Shown here: positions 33,300 to 42,372 of the stretch, in pieces
How the letters are laid out: the number at the start of each line of letters is the position of its first letter
How positions within the stretch are numbered: position 1 is the stretch's first letter
From: Lachnospiraceae bacterium
GTDB taxonomy: Bacteria > Bacillota > Clostridia > Lachnospirales > Lachnospiraceae
Length of the DNA: 64,000 nt
NCBI GenBank assembly: GCA_022766245.1
Contig: JALEPL010000033.1
Coordinates: 23,069-87,068, forward strand
Reading direction: 5' to 3'
The notes under the pieces: generated by a model
The model's database searches: none
Told to the model about the DNA's origin: nothing
The model's input: only the letters and a program-made list of their open reading frames with translations
Translations under genes and position numbers: made by a program

Positions 33300-35720
33300 A
33301 TGTTAGCACCGTTAAGTTGGTTAAAGGAATATGTAGATATTGATGTTACTCCGAAGGAATTGGAAGAAAAGCTTTTTTCCTGCGGATTTGAAGTAGAGGA
33401 ATTGATTGAAGTTGGCAAAGATGTCAGTAATGTGGTGGTAGGACAGGTGGAGTCCTGCGAGCCGATTCCAGAGACCCATCTGAATGTTTGCCAGGTTAAT
33501 GCCGGAGAACACGGTACGTTCCAAATCTGCTGTGGAGCAGATAATGTCAGGGCCGGAGGTAAGTTCCCGTTGGCTTTGATTGGAGCTACTGTATATGCTA
33601 CGGCAAAGGATCATGTGACTATTGAGGGAGTCATGAAGATTAAAAAGGGCAAGCTGAGAGGATATGAGTCTTTCGGTATGCTCTGTTCCGGCACGGAACT
33701 TGGATTGAGTGAAGATCTCTATCCGGGCGCAGGATACAACGGACTTCTGGTTCTGCCGGAGGATGCACCGGTGGGCGCAGATGTAAAGCCTATTTTGGGA
33801 ATGGATGACTGGATTTTTGATATTGCAATTACAGCAAATCGTCCGGATTGTCAGAGTATTTATGGAATAGCCAGAGAAGTGGCCGCTGTGTTAGGCAAGG
33901 AGTGTCGGGAGCCGGCACTGGATTATACCGAGACGGATGTGGAAAGAATACCATTTTCTGTCTGCGTAGATGCACCGGATATCTGCCCGCGATATATTGC
34001 ACATTATGTGTATGATGTCGAAATCAAAGAGTCGCCGGCATGGATGAAGCGCAGACTGGCTTTGGTGGGATGTTCTTCTATCTCCAATGTGGTAGATATT
34101 ACGAACTACGTGTTAAAGGAACTGGGTCAGCCTATGCATGCCTTTGACAATAATTATCTGGAGCAGGATCGGATTCAGGTGAGACGGGCAAATAATGGGG
34201 AGAAGATTGTGACTTTAGATGAGAAAGAGTTTACCCTGAATGAATCCAATCTGGTGATTTGCGATGGAGTAAAACCAGTTGCTTTAGCAGGTATTATGGG
34301 TGGTCTGAATTCTGAAATCAAAGACGATACCACGGAGGTCATGTTTGAGTCTGCCAAATTTGCGCGAGATAATATCCGTAAGAGCTCCCGCGCATTAGGA
34401 CAGGCTTCTGATTCCAGTGCCCGTTATGCGAAGGGTGTGGACGAGTACACCACAGTGATGGCCATGAAACGTGCGCTGCATTTGATTGAGGAACTGGGTT
34501 GCGGTAAAGTATCTAAGACTCATGTGGATATCAATACGGGAAATTCCATCGAGCCTCATGAAATGAAGGTAAGTGTCAGCCGTGTGAATGGTGTGCTGGG
34601 TATTACCGTTCCTACAGAGGAGATGACTCGGATTCTGACTGCACTGCAGTTTGCACCGGTGATTGATGGGGATGAGCTGACCATCCGGATTCCGGCATAC
34701 CGTGAAGATATGGAGTCCTATCCGGATGTGGCAGAGGAAGTAATCCGTATGTATGGGTATGACCATGTGATTCCGACCTTTATGCCATCAGCAAAGGTTA
34801 CTATGGGAGGACTGAATTTAAGACAGAAGAGTGAACTGAAAATCAAACGAGCGCTTTGTGGCGCAGGTGCGTATGAGGCAATTCATTATTCTTTCTTCTC
34901 ACCATCTGATTTGGATTTGCTGCGTTTACCTGAAGACGCAAAAGAACGTCATGCAATCCAGCTCATGAATCCTATTAATGTGGATCTGTCACTGATGCGT
35001 ACCACTTTGGCATCAGAGATGATTTATGCCATCGGACGAAATCAGAAGAAGGGGAATTTGGAGGGACGTCTCTTTGAACTGGGAAATATTTTTATCCCTA
35101 AGGATTTGCCCCTTACAGAGTATCCGGACGAGAGAGAGACGTTATGCGTCGGTGTGTTTGGTGAAAAAGAGAGCTTTTTCACTTTGAAGGGATTAGCTGA
35201 GACAGTGGCAGACACGCTTGATGTAACCTTTACCTATGAACCTGTCACAAAAACATTTCTGCATCCTTACCAGACTGCTGCTGTATTCTGTGAAGGATTG
35301 GAAGTGGGATATTTGGGTAAACTGAGTTATGAGATTCAGGACGAATTGGATATGCGTATGCCTGCTTACATCATGGAACTGGATCTTCGAGTATTGTCTC
35401 AGTGGTATGGCAAGGAGCAGGTCTTCCAGCCATTACCGAAATATGAGGAAGAAAAGCGTGATTTTGCCTTTGTGGTGGATAAGAATATTACCTGTGCCCA
35501 GATTGAGAATGGTATACGGGAAGCCTGCAGCTATGTGACAAATGTGCATCTGTTTGATGTTTACGAGGGAAAACAGTTGGCTGAAAACAAAAAGAGTATG
35601 GCATTTTCCGTAGTGTTTACCCCCCGTGAAGAGGAGTTTACCAATGAGTTGGTGGAAGGCTTTGTGGCAAAGATTTTAAAGAATCTGGACAAAAAACTGG
35701 GCGTGACCTTACGTGCATAG
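33300..35720 (+). CDS. pheT: Phenylalanyl-tRNA synthetase beta subunit
   Basis: The 806-residue beta subunit holds tRNA-binding and editing domains. In order: N-terminal EMAP-like tRNA-binding domain (~40-150, VVVGQVESCEPIPETHLNVCQVN), the B3/4 editing domain (~210-390), B5 domain (~400-475), the degenerate synthetase-like domain, and the C-terminal ferredoxin-fold anticodon-binding domain (QPLPKYEEEKRDFAFVVDKNITCAQIENGI). Full length, no breaks. It starts 23 bases after pheS with an AAGGAGG site. Confidence 0.97.
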   Translation: MLAPLSWLKEYVDIDVTPKELEEKLFSCGFEVEELIEVGKDVSNVVVGQVESCEPIPETHLNVCQVNAGEHGTFQICCGADNVRAGGKFPLALIGATVYATAKDHVTIEGVMKIKKGKLRGYESFGMLCSGTELGLSEDLYPGAGYNGLLVLPEDAPVGADVKPILGMDDWIFDIAITANRPDCQSIYGIAREVAAVLGKECREPALDYTETDVERIPFSVCVDAPDICPRYIAHYVYDVEIKESPAWMKRRLALVGCSSISNVVDITNYVLKELGQPMHAFDNNYLEQDRIQVRRANNGEKIVTLDEKEFTLNESNLVICDGVKPVALAGIMGGLNSEIKDDTTEVMFESAKFARDNIRKSSRALGQASDSSARYAKGVDEYTTVMAMKRALHLIEELGCGKVSKTHVDINTGNSIEPHEMKVSVSRVNGVLGITVPTEEMTRILTALQFAPVIDGDELTIRIPAYREDMESYPDVAEEVIRMYGYDHVIPTFMPSAKVTMGGLNLRQKSELKIKRALCGAGAYEAIHYSFFSPSDLDLLRLPEDAKERHAIQLMNPINVDLSLMRTTLASEMIYAIGRNQKKGNLEGRLFELGNIFIPKDLPLTEYPDERETLCVGVFGEKESFFTLKGLAETVADTLDVTFTYEPVTKTFLHPYQTAAVFCEGLEVGYLGKLSYEIQDELDMRMPAYIMELDLRVLSQWYGKEQVFQPLPKYEEEKRDFAFVVDKNITCAQIENGIREACSYVTNVHLFDVYEGKQLAENKKSMAFSVVFTPREEEFTNELVEGFVAKILKNLDKKLGVTLRA

Positions 35721-35738
35721 AAGAAGTAGGACAAGTTT

Positions 35739-36764
35739 ATGGATGTAAAAGATTTTGATTATGAATTACCGGAGGAGCTGATTGCACAGGATCCTTTGGA
35801 GGACCGCTCCTCCTCCCGGCTTATGGTTTTGAATCGGGAAACTGGAGCGGTGCAGCATAAAATTTTTAAAGATGTCATCGATTATTTGAATCCCGGTGAC
35901 TGTCTGGTTATCAATAATACCAAAGTGATTCCTGCCCGATTATTTGGCGTGAAGGAAGGCACAGAAGCTAAAATTGAGATATTACTTCTGAAACGTCACA
36001 GTGATGATGTGTGGGAGACACTGGTGAAACCAGGGAAAAAGTGTAAAATCGGGACTAGAATTTCTTTCGGAGAAGGACTTTTGGTGGGAGAAGTGGTTGA
36101 TGTGGTGGAGGAAGGAAACCGCATGATCCGTTTCAATTATGAGGGGATTTTTGAAGAGGTTTTAGATCAATTGGGACAGATGCCTCTTCCGCCTTACATT
36201 ACCCATCAGTTGAAGGATAAGAACCGTTATCAGACAGTTTATGCCAAATATGATGGCTCTGCGGCGGCACCTACAGCAGGTCTTCATTTTACACCGGAAT
36301 TGCTGGAGCAAATTCGGGGAAAGGGTGTAGAAATCGCGGAAGTTACGTTACATGTTGGTTTAGGAACGTTTCGACCGGTGAAGGTGGATACCATCGAGGA
36401 ACATCATATGCATTCGGAATTCTATCGGATCGAGCAGGCGGAAGCGGATAAAATCAATCGTGCGAAGAAAAGTGGACATCGAATCATTGCAGTGGGAACC
36501 ACAAGTACCCGTACTCTGGAATCAGCTGCGGAGCCGGATGGTTGTCTGACTGAAAAAAGTGGATGGACTGATATTTTTATCTATCCGGGTTATAAGTTCA
36601 AGGTAATTGATGGCTTAATCACGAATTTTCATTTGCCACAGTCTACGCTTGTGATGCTTGTTTCTGCACTGGCTGGAAGAGAGCATGTACTGAATGCATA
36701 TCGTCAGGCGGTGGAAGAGCGTTATCGATTCTTTAGTTTTGGAGATGCAATGCTGATTTTTTAG
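35739..36764 (+). CDS. queA: S-adenosylmethionine:tRNA ribosyltransferase-isomerase
   Basis: Transfers the ribosyl moiety of SAM to 7-aminomethyl-7-deazaguanine in tRNA, forming epoxyqueuosine. The 341-residue protein shows [61 protein letters not shown] and [12 protein letters not shown]-like [14 protein letters not shown]. It starts 18 bases after pheT, so it may share the T-box transcript by read-through. No other queuosine genes are in the window. Confidence 0.96.
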   Translation: MDVKDFDYELPEELIAQDPLEDRSSSRLMVLNRETGAVQHKIFKDVIDYLNPGDCLVINNTKVIPARLFGVKEGTEAKIEILLLKRHSDDVWETLVKPGKKCKIGTRISFGEGLLVGEVVDVVEEGNRMIRFNYEGIFEEVLDQLGQMPLPPYITHQLKDKNRYQTVYAKYDGSAAAPTAGLHFTPELLEQIRGKGVEIAEVTLHVGLGTFRPVKVDTIEEHHMHSEFYRIEQAEADKINRAKKSGHRIIAVGTTSTRTLESAAEPDGCLTEKSGWTDIFIYPGYKFKVIDGLITNFHLPQSTLVMLVSALAGREHVLNAYRQAVEERYRFFSFGDAMLIF

Positions 36765-36836
36765 AAACAAGGTTGTAAAACTCGAAAAAGTATTATAGAA
36801 TAGAACAAATAGAGTATTCAGTGTAAGGAGAAAACC

Positions 36837-37178
36837 ATGGAAGAGAAGAGAAAACATAAACGTCTTGATCTGGATGTGCAGATACAGCTGGAGAAGCTGG
36901 ACCAGGGTGGTGTGACGACATTGAAGCTTATACATGTGGACGTGACGGATATTTCCCGTTCCGGACTTGGTTTCCTGTCGGATAAGATGTTGGAGATTGG
37001 TAGTTTCTATGATACCAAGATACAGATTTGGACAAAAGAAATCATTAATGCAGTGGTGGAAATCGTGCGTTGTGAAAGTCGTCCGGATGGAAAGTTTAAG
37101 TATGGATGTACTTTCGTGGGAATGACAGATACGGAAGCACTAAAGATTGATATTTACCAGATTTTTAATGATGTATAA
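36837..37178 (+). CDS. Single-domain PilZ protein (c-di-GMP receptor)
   Basis: A 113-residue protein comprising one PilZ domain. The c-di-GMP-binding elements are present: the Arg cluster EEKRKHKRLDL at the N-terminus and DISRSGLGF (D-x-S-x-x-G). It therefore probably binds c-di-GMP. Stand-alone PilZ proteins act as adaptors in motility or exopolysaccharide control. AAGGAG precedes the ATG. It lies between queA and a bidirectional terminator and has no obvious functional partner nearby; the flagellar genes are 14 kb away. Confidence 0.9.
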   Translation: MEEKRKHKRLDLDVQIQLEKLDQGGVTTLKLIHVDVTDISRSGLGFLSDKMLEIGSFYDTKIQIWTKEIINAVVEIVRCESRPDGKFKYGCTFVGMTDTEALKIDIYQIFNDV

Positions 37179-37190
37179 GTCAGTATATGA

Positions 37191-37243
37191 AAAGGCCACA
37201 GGCAATGATGGAATCCTTCTTGATTCGGTTGCCTGTGGCTTTC
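37191..37243. terminator. Bidirectional terminator between the PilZ gene and tyrA
   Basis: GCCACAGGCAA and TTGCCTGTGGC pair perfectly; A residues precede and T residues follow the stem. It serves convergent transcripts. Confidence 0.88.
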
Positions 37244-37245
37244 TG

Positions 37246-38106
37246 TTATTTCTCCGGAATGGAATCCCGGTATTCTTTTGCATCTGCAAAAAAGTGTGAG
37301 ATGGATTTGGTGTCTTCGGATGTGATATAGCCTTCCATTTCTGTTAAAATTCCCTTGAAATCCTCAATTAACGAAAGAATCTGGTCTTTGTTGGCGGCAC
37401 ATATATTCTGCCACATAACAGGGGAAGAGGAAGCAATCCTAGTAATGTCACGGAAACCGCCTGCCGCAATCCTTTTCATGGTCTGTTCGGAATCGTCTGT
37501 CCGTGCTACCAGATTTACCAGACTTGCTGCCAGGATATGAGGCAGATGACTGATGGATGCGGTGGCATGGTCATGGACATCGGGCTTCAGAATCATTGGA
37601 AGTGCAGCCAGAGATGCGACATATTCCTGCATCTGCCCAAGGTCTTTAGGGTTTGTCTTTGCACAGGGCGTGAGAATGTAATAAGCATCTTTTATTAGCG
37701 CTGCATCGGCCGCCTGGTAACCTGTTTTTTCGGAACCGGCCATGGGATGACCGCCGATAAAGTTTTCTTCCATTCCCAGTGAGGTTACACTTTGATGAAT
37801 ATCGCCTTTCACGCTTCCCACATCTGTGATGATACAGTGGGAGGAAATGACAGGCTTTAGCATCTCAAGGTATTCGATGTTCTTTTTGACCGGACAACAG
37901 AGAAAAATCAAATCCCGATCTGAAAAAGCAGTGATGGGGAGTAAAGCCTGATTGGTTATTGTGCCGTCCTCTGAAGCATTGGTAATGGTTTCCAGATGAC
38001 CGGATGTTGCGATGATATCAGTATCCGGATAAATGGCTTTGATGGCTTTGGCTATGGAACCGCCAATCAGACCGAGTCCGATAAATCCGATTTTTTCAAA
38101 TTTCAT
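37246..38106 (-). CDS. tyrA: Prephenate dehydrogenase
   Basis: Oxidatively decarboxylates prephenate to 4-hydroxyphenylpyruvate in tyrosine synthesis. The 286-residue protein begins with the NAD(P) Rossmann motif IGFIGLGLIGGSIAKAIK and contains VGSVKGDIHQSV, FIGGHPMAGSEKTGYQAADAAL (catalytic His) and HDHATASISHLPHILAASLVNL. No C-terminal ACT domain, so it is the short form, possibly with less tyrosine feedback. The stop codon overlaps the terminator region, leaving a tight convergent junction with the PilZ gene. Confidence 0.95.
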   Translation of the reverse strand: MKFEKIGFIGLGLIGGSIAKAIKAIYPDTDIIATSGHLETITNASEDGTITNQALLPITAFSDRDLIFLCCPVKKNIEYLEMLKPVISSHCIITDVGSVKGDIHQSVTSLGMEENFIGGHPMAGSEKTGYQAADAALIKDAYYILTPCAKTNPKDLGQMQEYVASLAALPMILKPDVHDHATASISHLPHILAASLVNLVARTDDSEQTMKRIAAGGFRDITRIASSSPVMWQNICAANKDQILSLIEDFKGILTEMEGYITSEDTKSISHFFADAKEYRDSIPEK

Positions 38107-38480
38107 AATGAGCCTTCCTTGCTTGTTGTATTTATGTATTTACACGCATGTTTGATATGATAATCATACATACTAACTAAATATATAAAATAAAATTAAG
38201 AATGTCAACACTTTAAAGTGATAAAGTATGGGGCTAAGGATTTAAAAGTTGAAAAAATGGAAACTGATTTGTTGTGAACAGCCAAAAAATTGTATTAAGG
38301 TACTAAATAGTCATATAGAAATTATTGTAATTGCATAAAAAATACATTTTTTCCAGTAAAAACAAGTGCAATTTGTACAAAATATTCACTGGTTGTTCAT
38401 AGTTTGTTAATAAAAATTGAATAAAATAACTATATGAAAAAGAAGAATGTGTACGGTATGCACATAGAAAGGGTCGTGAC
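38107..38480. other. 374-bp AT-rich divergent intergenic region
   Basis: This gap between tyrA and the secreted propeller-like protein is strongly AT-rich and holds no credible ORF or structured RNA. TATGATAATCATA (near 38158-38170) is an imperfect palindrome partly resembling half of a Fur box. Promoters for both divergent genes probably lie here, but no pair of boxes with clean spacing stands out. Confidence 0.6.
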
Positions 38481-39800
38481 ATGCGCTATAAGAAAAGTTT
38501 GTTTGTGATTTTGATGATTATGGCAATGTTATTAAATCAGCCGGAATTTGCTCGGGCAAATCAGACGGATATGGTGACATGGTCTTCTCAGAGTGCATGT
38601 TTCTTTGATTCTTATTCTGACTTTGATACTGCTTGCGATGAGGAAGGAACGTATCATTTGATGTATTTTCTTAATGGTGGGGTTGTGGATGGAGAACTTC
38701 AGGAAACCTATGTGGAGGCAGAATTGCCTCTCTCTCTGCCAATTCCTACCAGAGAAGGATATAATTTTGCAGGCTGGTACAGGGATAATAATTATAGACA
38801 CAGAATCAATGGTATCACATGGGATAATTGTGGCAGCTATGCCTTGTTTGCAAAATGGACCAGGGAGATTGATGCTAATGCCAGTGTACAGATGTATTCC
38901 TATACCACAGACTCTACGGTAAGTGGAAATGATAAAAAACTGGCGGAGTGCTGCTATGGATTTGTAGACACCATAGATATTCCCGGCATGCCTGCTACGA
39001 GGGAGGCAGATTATCAGGATAATCTCATCACCACGAAAGCACAGTGCCCTCAGGGAATCTGTATGACAGAGGATTATTGCTTCATCACAGCGTATTGTAG
39101 CGATGACAGAGAAAATCTGGGTTCGCTGTATGTTTTTGATCGTCATACCGGGGAATATCTGGTGACGCTTGGTATGAAGAAGAAAAGCCATTTGGGCGGT
39201 TTGACTTACGATGGACGCAATCTATGGATTTGTCATTCAGATACTCGTACTCTGGAATGCATCAGTTATTCCTATATTCGACAGGTAGCTTCCGAAAAAC
39301 CACAGATTTTTGTAGATTGTACCGGAATGTTTCAGGAATACCGGGTTGCAAATATGCCGTCCTGCATTACCTATCATGATGGACTTTTGTGGGTGGCAAC
39401 CCATAACACTTATTTCAAATCGGTTATGGTTTCCTATCGATATTTGGATGGGAAACTGGTGGAGCAGCAACGCTATGAGATACCGGAAAAAGTACAGGGG
39501 ATTGCCTTTGACGAAGAAGACCACGTGTATTTAAGTACTTCCTATGGCAGGACAAAATCATCTTACCTTAAGGTGTACGATTCTGTTGATGCCATGAATA
39601 ACAATCCGGGTAATTGTTTCATTAAAGTGGAAATGCCACCCTGCTCGGAGGAAATCAATTACACAGATGGAACAATATATATTCTTTTTGAATCTGCATC
39701 GGAAAAGTATTTTGAGGGAACCGATGGAAATGGCACGAGTGTCTGTCCGATTGATAAAATTCTTTCTGTGAACATTGATTCCATATTGTCCGGCTTATAA
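38481..39800 (+). CDS. Secreted protein with an InlB-type B-repeat and a propeller-like domain
   Basis: A 439-residue exported protein with a signal peptide (MRYKKSLFVILMIMAMLLNQPEFARA). Residues ~55-135 form one Listeria-Bacteroides (InlB B-type) repeat: YHLMYFLNGGVVDG, PTREGYNFAGWYRDNNYRHRI, SYALFAKW. The remainder (~180-430) consists of repeated strands such as ITAYCSDDRENLGSLYVFDRHTGEYLVTLG and LGGLTYDGRNLWICHSDTRTLECI, reminiscent of a beta-propeller. No sorting signal or membrane anchor at the C-terminus. Surface or secreted binding protein is inferred; ligand unknown. A large AT-rich region precedes it. Confidence 0.75.
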   Translation: MRYKKSLFVILMIMAMLLNQPEFARANQTDMVTWSSQSACFFDSYSDFDTACDEEGTYHLMYFLNGGVVDGELQETYVEAELPLSLPIPTREGYNFAGWYRDNNYRHRINGITWDNCGSYALFAKWTREIDANASVQMYSYTTDSTVSGNDKKLAECCYGFVDTIDIPGMPATREADYQDNLITTKAQCPQGICMTEDYCFITAYCSDDRENLGSLYVFDRHTGEYLVTLGMKKKSHLGGLTYDGRNLWICHSDTRTLECISYSYIRQVASEKPQIFVDCTGMFQEYRVANMPSCITYHDGLLWVATHNTYFKSVMVSYRYLDGKLVEQQRYEIPEKVQGIAFDEEDHVYLSTSYGRTKSSYLKVYDSVDAMNNNPGNCFIKVEMPPCSEEINYTDGTIYILFESASEKYFEGTDGNGTSVCPIDKILSVNIDSILSGL

Positions 39801-39884
39801 ATGACAAACGGATTTCCCATATTTTTCCCTTGACAAAAGAAGTGTGCAGGCTTTAGCATAAGGTGGATGACAGGAGGAATAATA

Positions 39885-41054
39885 ATGTCGCAGCATATAA
39901 AGAACTATAATTATAGAGAAATTGAAAATAAATGGGAACAGAGTCTCTCGGATGCCGGAACAGAGGATGAGGGAGCCTCGGAAACGTACTATAAATGTCA
40001 GTGTATGCCGATTTTACAGCCACAGGAAATCTCTGTGGCTGATTTTCGTGGACGGCTGCTGGCAGATGTGTGGGCCAGATATCGATGTATGCAGGGTGAG
40101 GATGTGCTGAGTCTTCCGGATGATGTGACCATGAATCAGGATGCAGTACAGTGGATCGAGCCTGTTATAGGACGTTTGGAATGCGAAGGATACCTGCTGT
40201 GGGAGAAGGAGGAGGGAGAAAACATCTATGGAACATTGCTTCTGGAGCACTACATAGATGCGTTGAAGAAGGATTTATCTTTGGTGATGATACCGGAGTC
40301 TGTGGCCAATATGCAGTTGGATTGGCTGAATCGCTCCGATAGAATTGTACTTAGGAATCCCAGGGAACAGATTTTTCTTGCGCTCCAATTTTTGTATGGG
40401 CAGGGAGAGGGAGTACGTTATCGCCCAGTGGATTTTTATGTGAATGGAACGACTCATGCGACTCGACGCCTGATATTAAGCCGTTTTCTGTCAAAAGTTC
40501 TTTATGATTGGAATATGGTGGATTTCAAAGAACCCTTTCTGGAGATTGTCAGTGTGGGAAACATTACCGGAGAGGACGGAAAAAAGATGGATTTTGCCCG
40601 GGGGAATGCAGTAAATCCGGTATTTTTGGAAAATGACTATGGAAAGGATGCATTGCGTCTTTATTTATTGTTTGTGGCACCCATGAGACAGGATTTTGCA
40701 TGGGATGAGGATGGTCTGGAGGGAATCTATCATTTTCTGACGAAGCTATGGAATCTGGTGGCAAATGGTAATGACTTGTCGGAGTCTGTTACGAAGGAAC
40801 AGCAGGAATTATGCAGGGAAATGACGGAGGTACTGTCTGACCGTTATCTGCAGTATAAGTTTAATACAGTTGTCTCGGGTCTGATGGAATATAATAATCG
40901 AATGATACGATTGGCCAGAGAAGGTGCGCTGGAAAAAGCGACGGTGGAGTGTTACCTGAAATTCCTGGCACCCTGCGCACCTTACCTGGCTCAGGAGTTA
41001 TGGCACATGTTGGGAAATGAGTCATCGCTTCTGCATGGTTTGCATCAGCATTAG
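39885..41054 (+). CDS. Reduced leucyl-tRNA-synthetase-like protein (probable pseudo-enzyme)
   Basis: A 389-residue protein clearly derived from LeuRS but about half its size. Matches: YNYREIENKWEQSL with the LeuRS N-terminus, VWARYRCMQGEDVL after the HIGH region, IPESVANMQLDWLNRSD with the ESIKDMQRNWIGRSEG region, and VDFYVNGTTHATRRLILSRFLSKVLYDW with [20 protein letters not shown]. The editing domain is absent, HIGH is replaced by QEISV, and KMSKSKGNVVNP reads KMDFARGNAVNP, so aminoacylation is unlikely. The anticodon-binding helices seem partly kept. AGGAGG precedes the ATG at 39885. Its 3' end overlaps a convergent gene by 33 bases. Confidence 0.85.
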   Translation: MSQHIKNYNYREIENKWEQSLSDAGTEDEGASETYYKCQCMPILQPQEISVADFRGRLLADVWARYRCMQGEDVLSLPDDVTMNQDAVQWIEPVIGRLECEGYLLWEKEEGENIYGTLLLEHYIDALKKDLSLVMIPESVANMQLDWLNRSDRIVLRNPREQIFLALQFLYGQGEGVRYRPVDFYVNGTTHATRRLILSRFLSKVLYDWNMVDFKEPFLEIVSVGNITGEDGKKMDFARGNAVNPVFLENDYGKDALRLYLLFVAPMRQDFAWDEDGLEGIYHFLTKLWNLVANGNDLSESVTKEQQELCREMTEVLSDRYLQYKFNTVVSGLMEYNNRMIRLAREGALEKATVECYLKFLAPCAPYLAQELWHMLGNESSLLHGLHQH

Positions 41055-41303
41055 CATACGATCTGCCTTTTTTCGTTCTGCTTCACTCATGTTCTGCTTG
41101 AGGAGTTCGATGAGCAGAGCGGTTTCGGCAGAGGAAAACTGGATTCCCTGTCTTTTCGCCTGGCTTGCTGCGCCGGCAATGGAGGATGCAGCGCTCTGAT
41201 TGTCTTTGCAGTTGGCTTTTTGGGCGAATTCCAGAATAAAGTCGAGCTTTTCTTTGGAAATATTCTGCAGTGCTGGGTTATTCTCTAAAAAATCTAAATT
41301 CAT
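41022..41303 (-). CDS. Small helical protein of unknown function
   Basis: A 93-residue protein, MNLDFLENNPALQNISKEKLDFILEFAQKA followed by an Ala/Gln-rich segment and a charged C-terminal helix (LIELLKQNMSEAERKKADRMLMLMQTMQKR). No membrane segment or recognised domain. The start at 41303 has AGGAAGG and is preferred to the upstream track start. It lies about 100 bases downstream of the next small gene on the same strand, suggesting a pair. Its 3' end overlaps the LeuRS-like gene end tail-to-tail. I do not recognise the family. Confidence 0.7.
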   Translation of the reverse strand: MNLDFLENNPALQNISKEKLDFILEFAQKANCKDNQSAASSIAGAASQAKRQGIQFSSAETALLIELLKQNMSEAERKKADRMLMLMQTMQKR

Positions 41304-41404
41304 GCTTACCTTCCTTTTTATATTCTTTTTCTCCCTTTTCGGATTTGTGTTTCTGAGAATAATATATGAAAATTCATTCGAGAACACTTTTCTGAAAAGG
41401 GAGT

Positions 41405-41737
41405 TTATTTTTCCGTTCCGATATCGCAGGTGGACAGTATCTGAAACATGCCAAGCAGCATATCGATATTTTCCCGCTCATGGCTGTTACACTGGTCACT
41501 GATATCTGCAATCATCTGGCGCATGCGTTCCTGAGGATTTACATTTTCTAATGACTGGATGGACATGGCGTTTTCCGGAAAACTTTTCATAGTTCGCTGC
41601 AGTTCCTGATATTTAACGAACATGGCAAAAAATCGCTGACGACGACTGTCTAAGTAAGGAATCATTGCTTTTATAATCTGCAGATCATGACTTTGAGTCT
41701 GCAAATCGAATGTGGTTGGTTTGTATTCCTGTTCCAT
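41405..41737 (-). CDS. Small helical protein of unknown function, partner of the next
   Basis: A 110-residue soluble, helix-rich protein: LQTQSHDLQIIKAMIPYLDSRRQRFFAMFVKYQELQRTMKSF, then a region ending NIDMLLGMFQILSTCDIGTEK. It and the following gene share a style of short helical protein with a Met/Leu-rich terminal helix (MLLGMFQIL here, MLMLMQTM there), so they may be distantly related or form a complex. No domain recognised. The region upstream is divergent from a 55-residue ORF. Confidence 0.68.
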   Translation of the reverse strand: MEQEYKPTTFDLQTQSHDLQIIKAMIPYLDSRRQRFFAMFVKYQELQRTMKSFPENAMSIQSLENVNPQERMRQMIADISDQCNSHERENIDMLLGMFQILSTCDIGTEK

Positions 41738-41822
41738 TTCTTATCCTAAATTTTTCTTCCTTTTATGTGTATGCAAAAATCAGAAAAAAATGAATATTAT
41801 AAACAAAAAGAGAGGTTTTAAT

Positions 41823-41990
41823 ATGGGAAAATTAATTATAGATGGAAATCAGGTATATGAGCTTGATGAGGACTGTATGAAACAAAAAGAAAAAGAGCGG
41901 AACCAATTGGAGGAAAATAAAAAATGGAAAGAAGGTAACTGGTCAGAACAGATTTATGCGGAACCGCATAAATCTTATGAAAACGTATAG
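41823..41990 (+). CDS. 55-residue charged protein of unknown function
   Basis: A very short ORF, MGKLIIDGNQVYELDEDCMKQKEKERNQLEENKK and a Trp-rich tail (KWKEGNWSEQIYAEPHKSY). GAGAGG precedes the ATG at 41823; the longer track ORF overlaps the divergent neighbour and is unlikely. A terminator follows within ~60 bases, which supports a real small transcript. Highly charged, no membrane segment, family not recognised. Confidence 0.6.
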   Translation: MGKLIIDGNQVYELDEDCMKQKEKERNQLEENKKWKEGNWSEQIYAEPHKSYENV

Positions 41991-42044
41991 ATAGCAAAGA
42001 ATTAAATAGAAAGGTTCGAAGCAGATACGTTACGAAAAAACAAG

Positions 42045-42075
42045 GCCGGCTCCCCTACAATGGGGAGCCGGCTTT
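42045..42075. terminator. Terminator between the 55-residue gene and the Cys-rich gene
   Basis: GCCGGCTCCCC, loop TACAAT, GGGGAGCCGGC: an 11-bp perfect GC-rich stem followed by TTT, with A residues (AAAAAAC) a few bases upstream for the opposite strand. Confidence 0.82.
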
Positions 42076-42090
42076 ACGAGTCACCTGCTT

Positions 42091-42306
42091 TTAGCAGCCG
42101 CATCCGCAGCCAGAGCCGAACAGTCCGTCATTGCCGTTGCAGCAGAACAGAAGCAAGATGATCCACAGGCAGCAATTGTCGCCTCCAAAACCGCAGGAAC
42201 TGCCACCATTGTTGCCACAGCAACTTAAGAGAAGCAGAATCCAGATAATGCTGCAGCATCCACCTCCGTTATTGCATCCACAGCTTGTAGCAGCTAAATC
42301 ACTCAT
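42091..42306 (-). CDS. Small Cys/Gly-rich hydrophobic protein with an internal duplication
   Basis: A 71-residue protein containing two similar units: SCGCNNGGGCCSIIWILLLLSCCGNNGG and SCGFGGDNCCLWIILLLFCCNGNDG, then a CGCGC tail. Each unit is a short hydrophobic core flanked by CC pairs and Gly/Asn turns. The start at 42306 (MSDLAATSCG) has GGAGG with 8-base spacing. Composition recalls Cys-rich spore coat or exosporium proteins of Clostridia, and the window shows a spore former, but that role is inference. It could also be a small membrane-associated disulfide-linked protein. Confidence 0.72.
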   Translation of the reverse strand: MSDLAATSCGCNNGGGCCSIIWILLLLSCCGNNGGSSCGFGGDNCCLWIILLLFCCNGNDGLFGSGCGCGC

Positions 42307-42372
42307 TCTAATTTCCTCCAAGATTTATTCTTACACTTCATTGTATGGAGGTTGCTTGGGTATTGTTACTGT

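Noticed and set aside
38156-38172. Fur box upstream of the secreted propeller-like protein
   Set aside because: Only one half resembles the Fur consensus (TGATAAT); the second half diverges and no iron gene is nearby.
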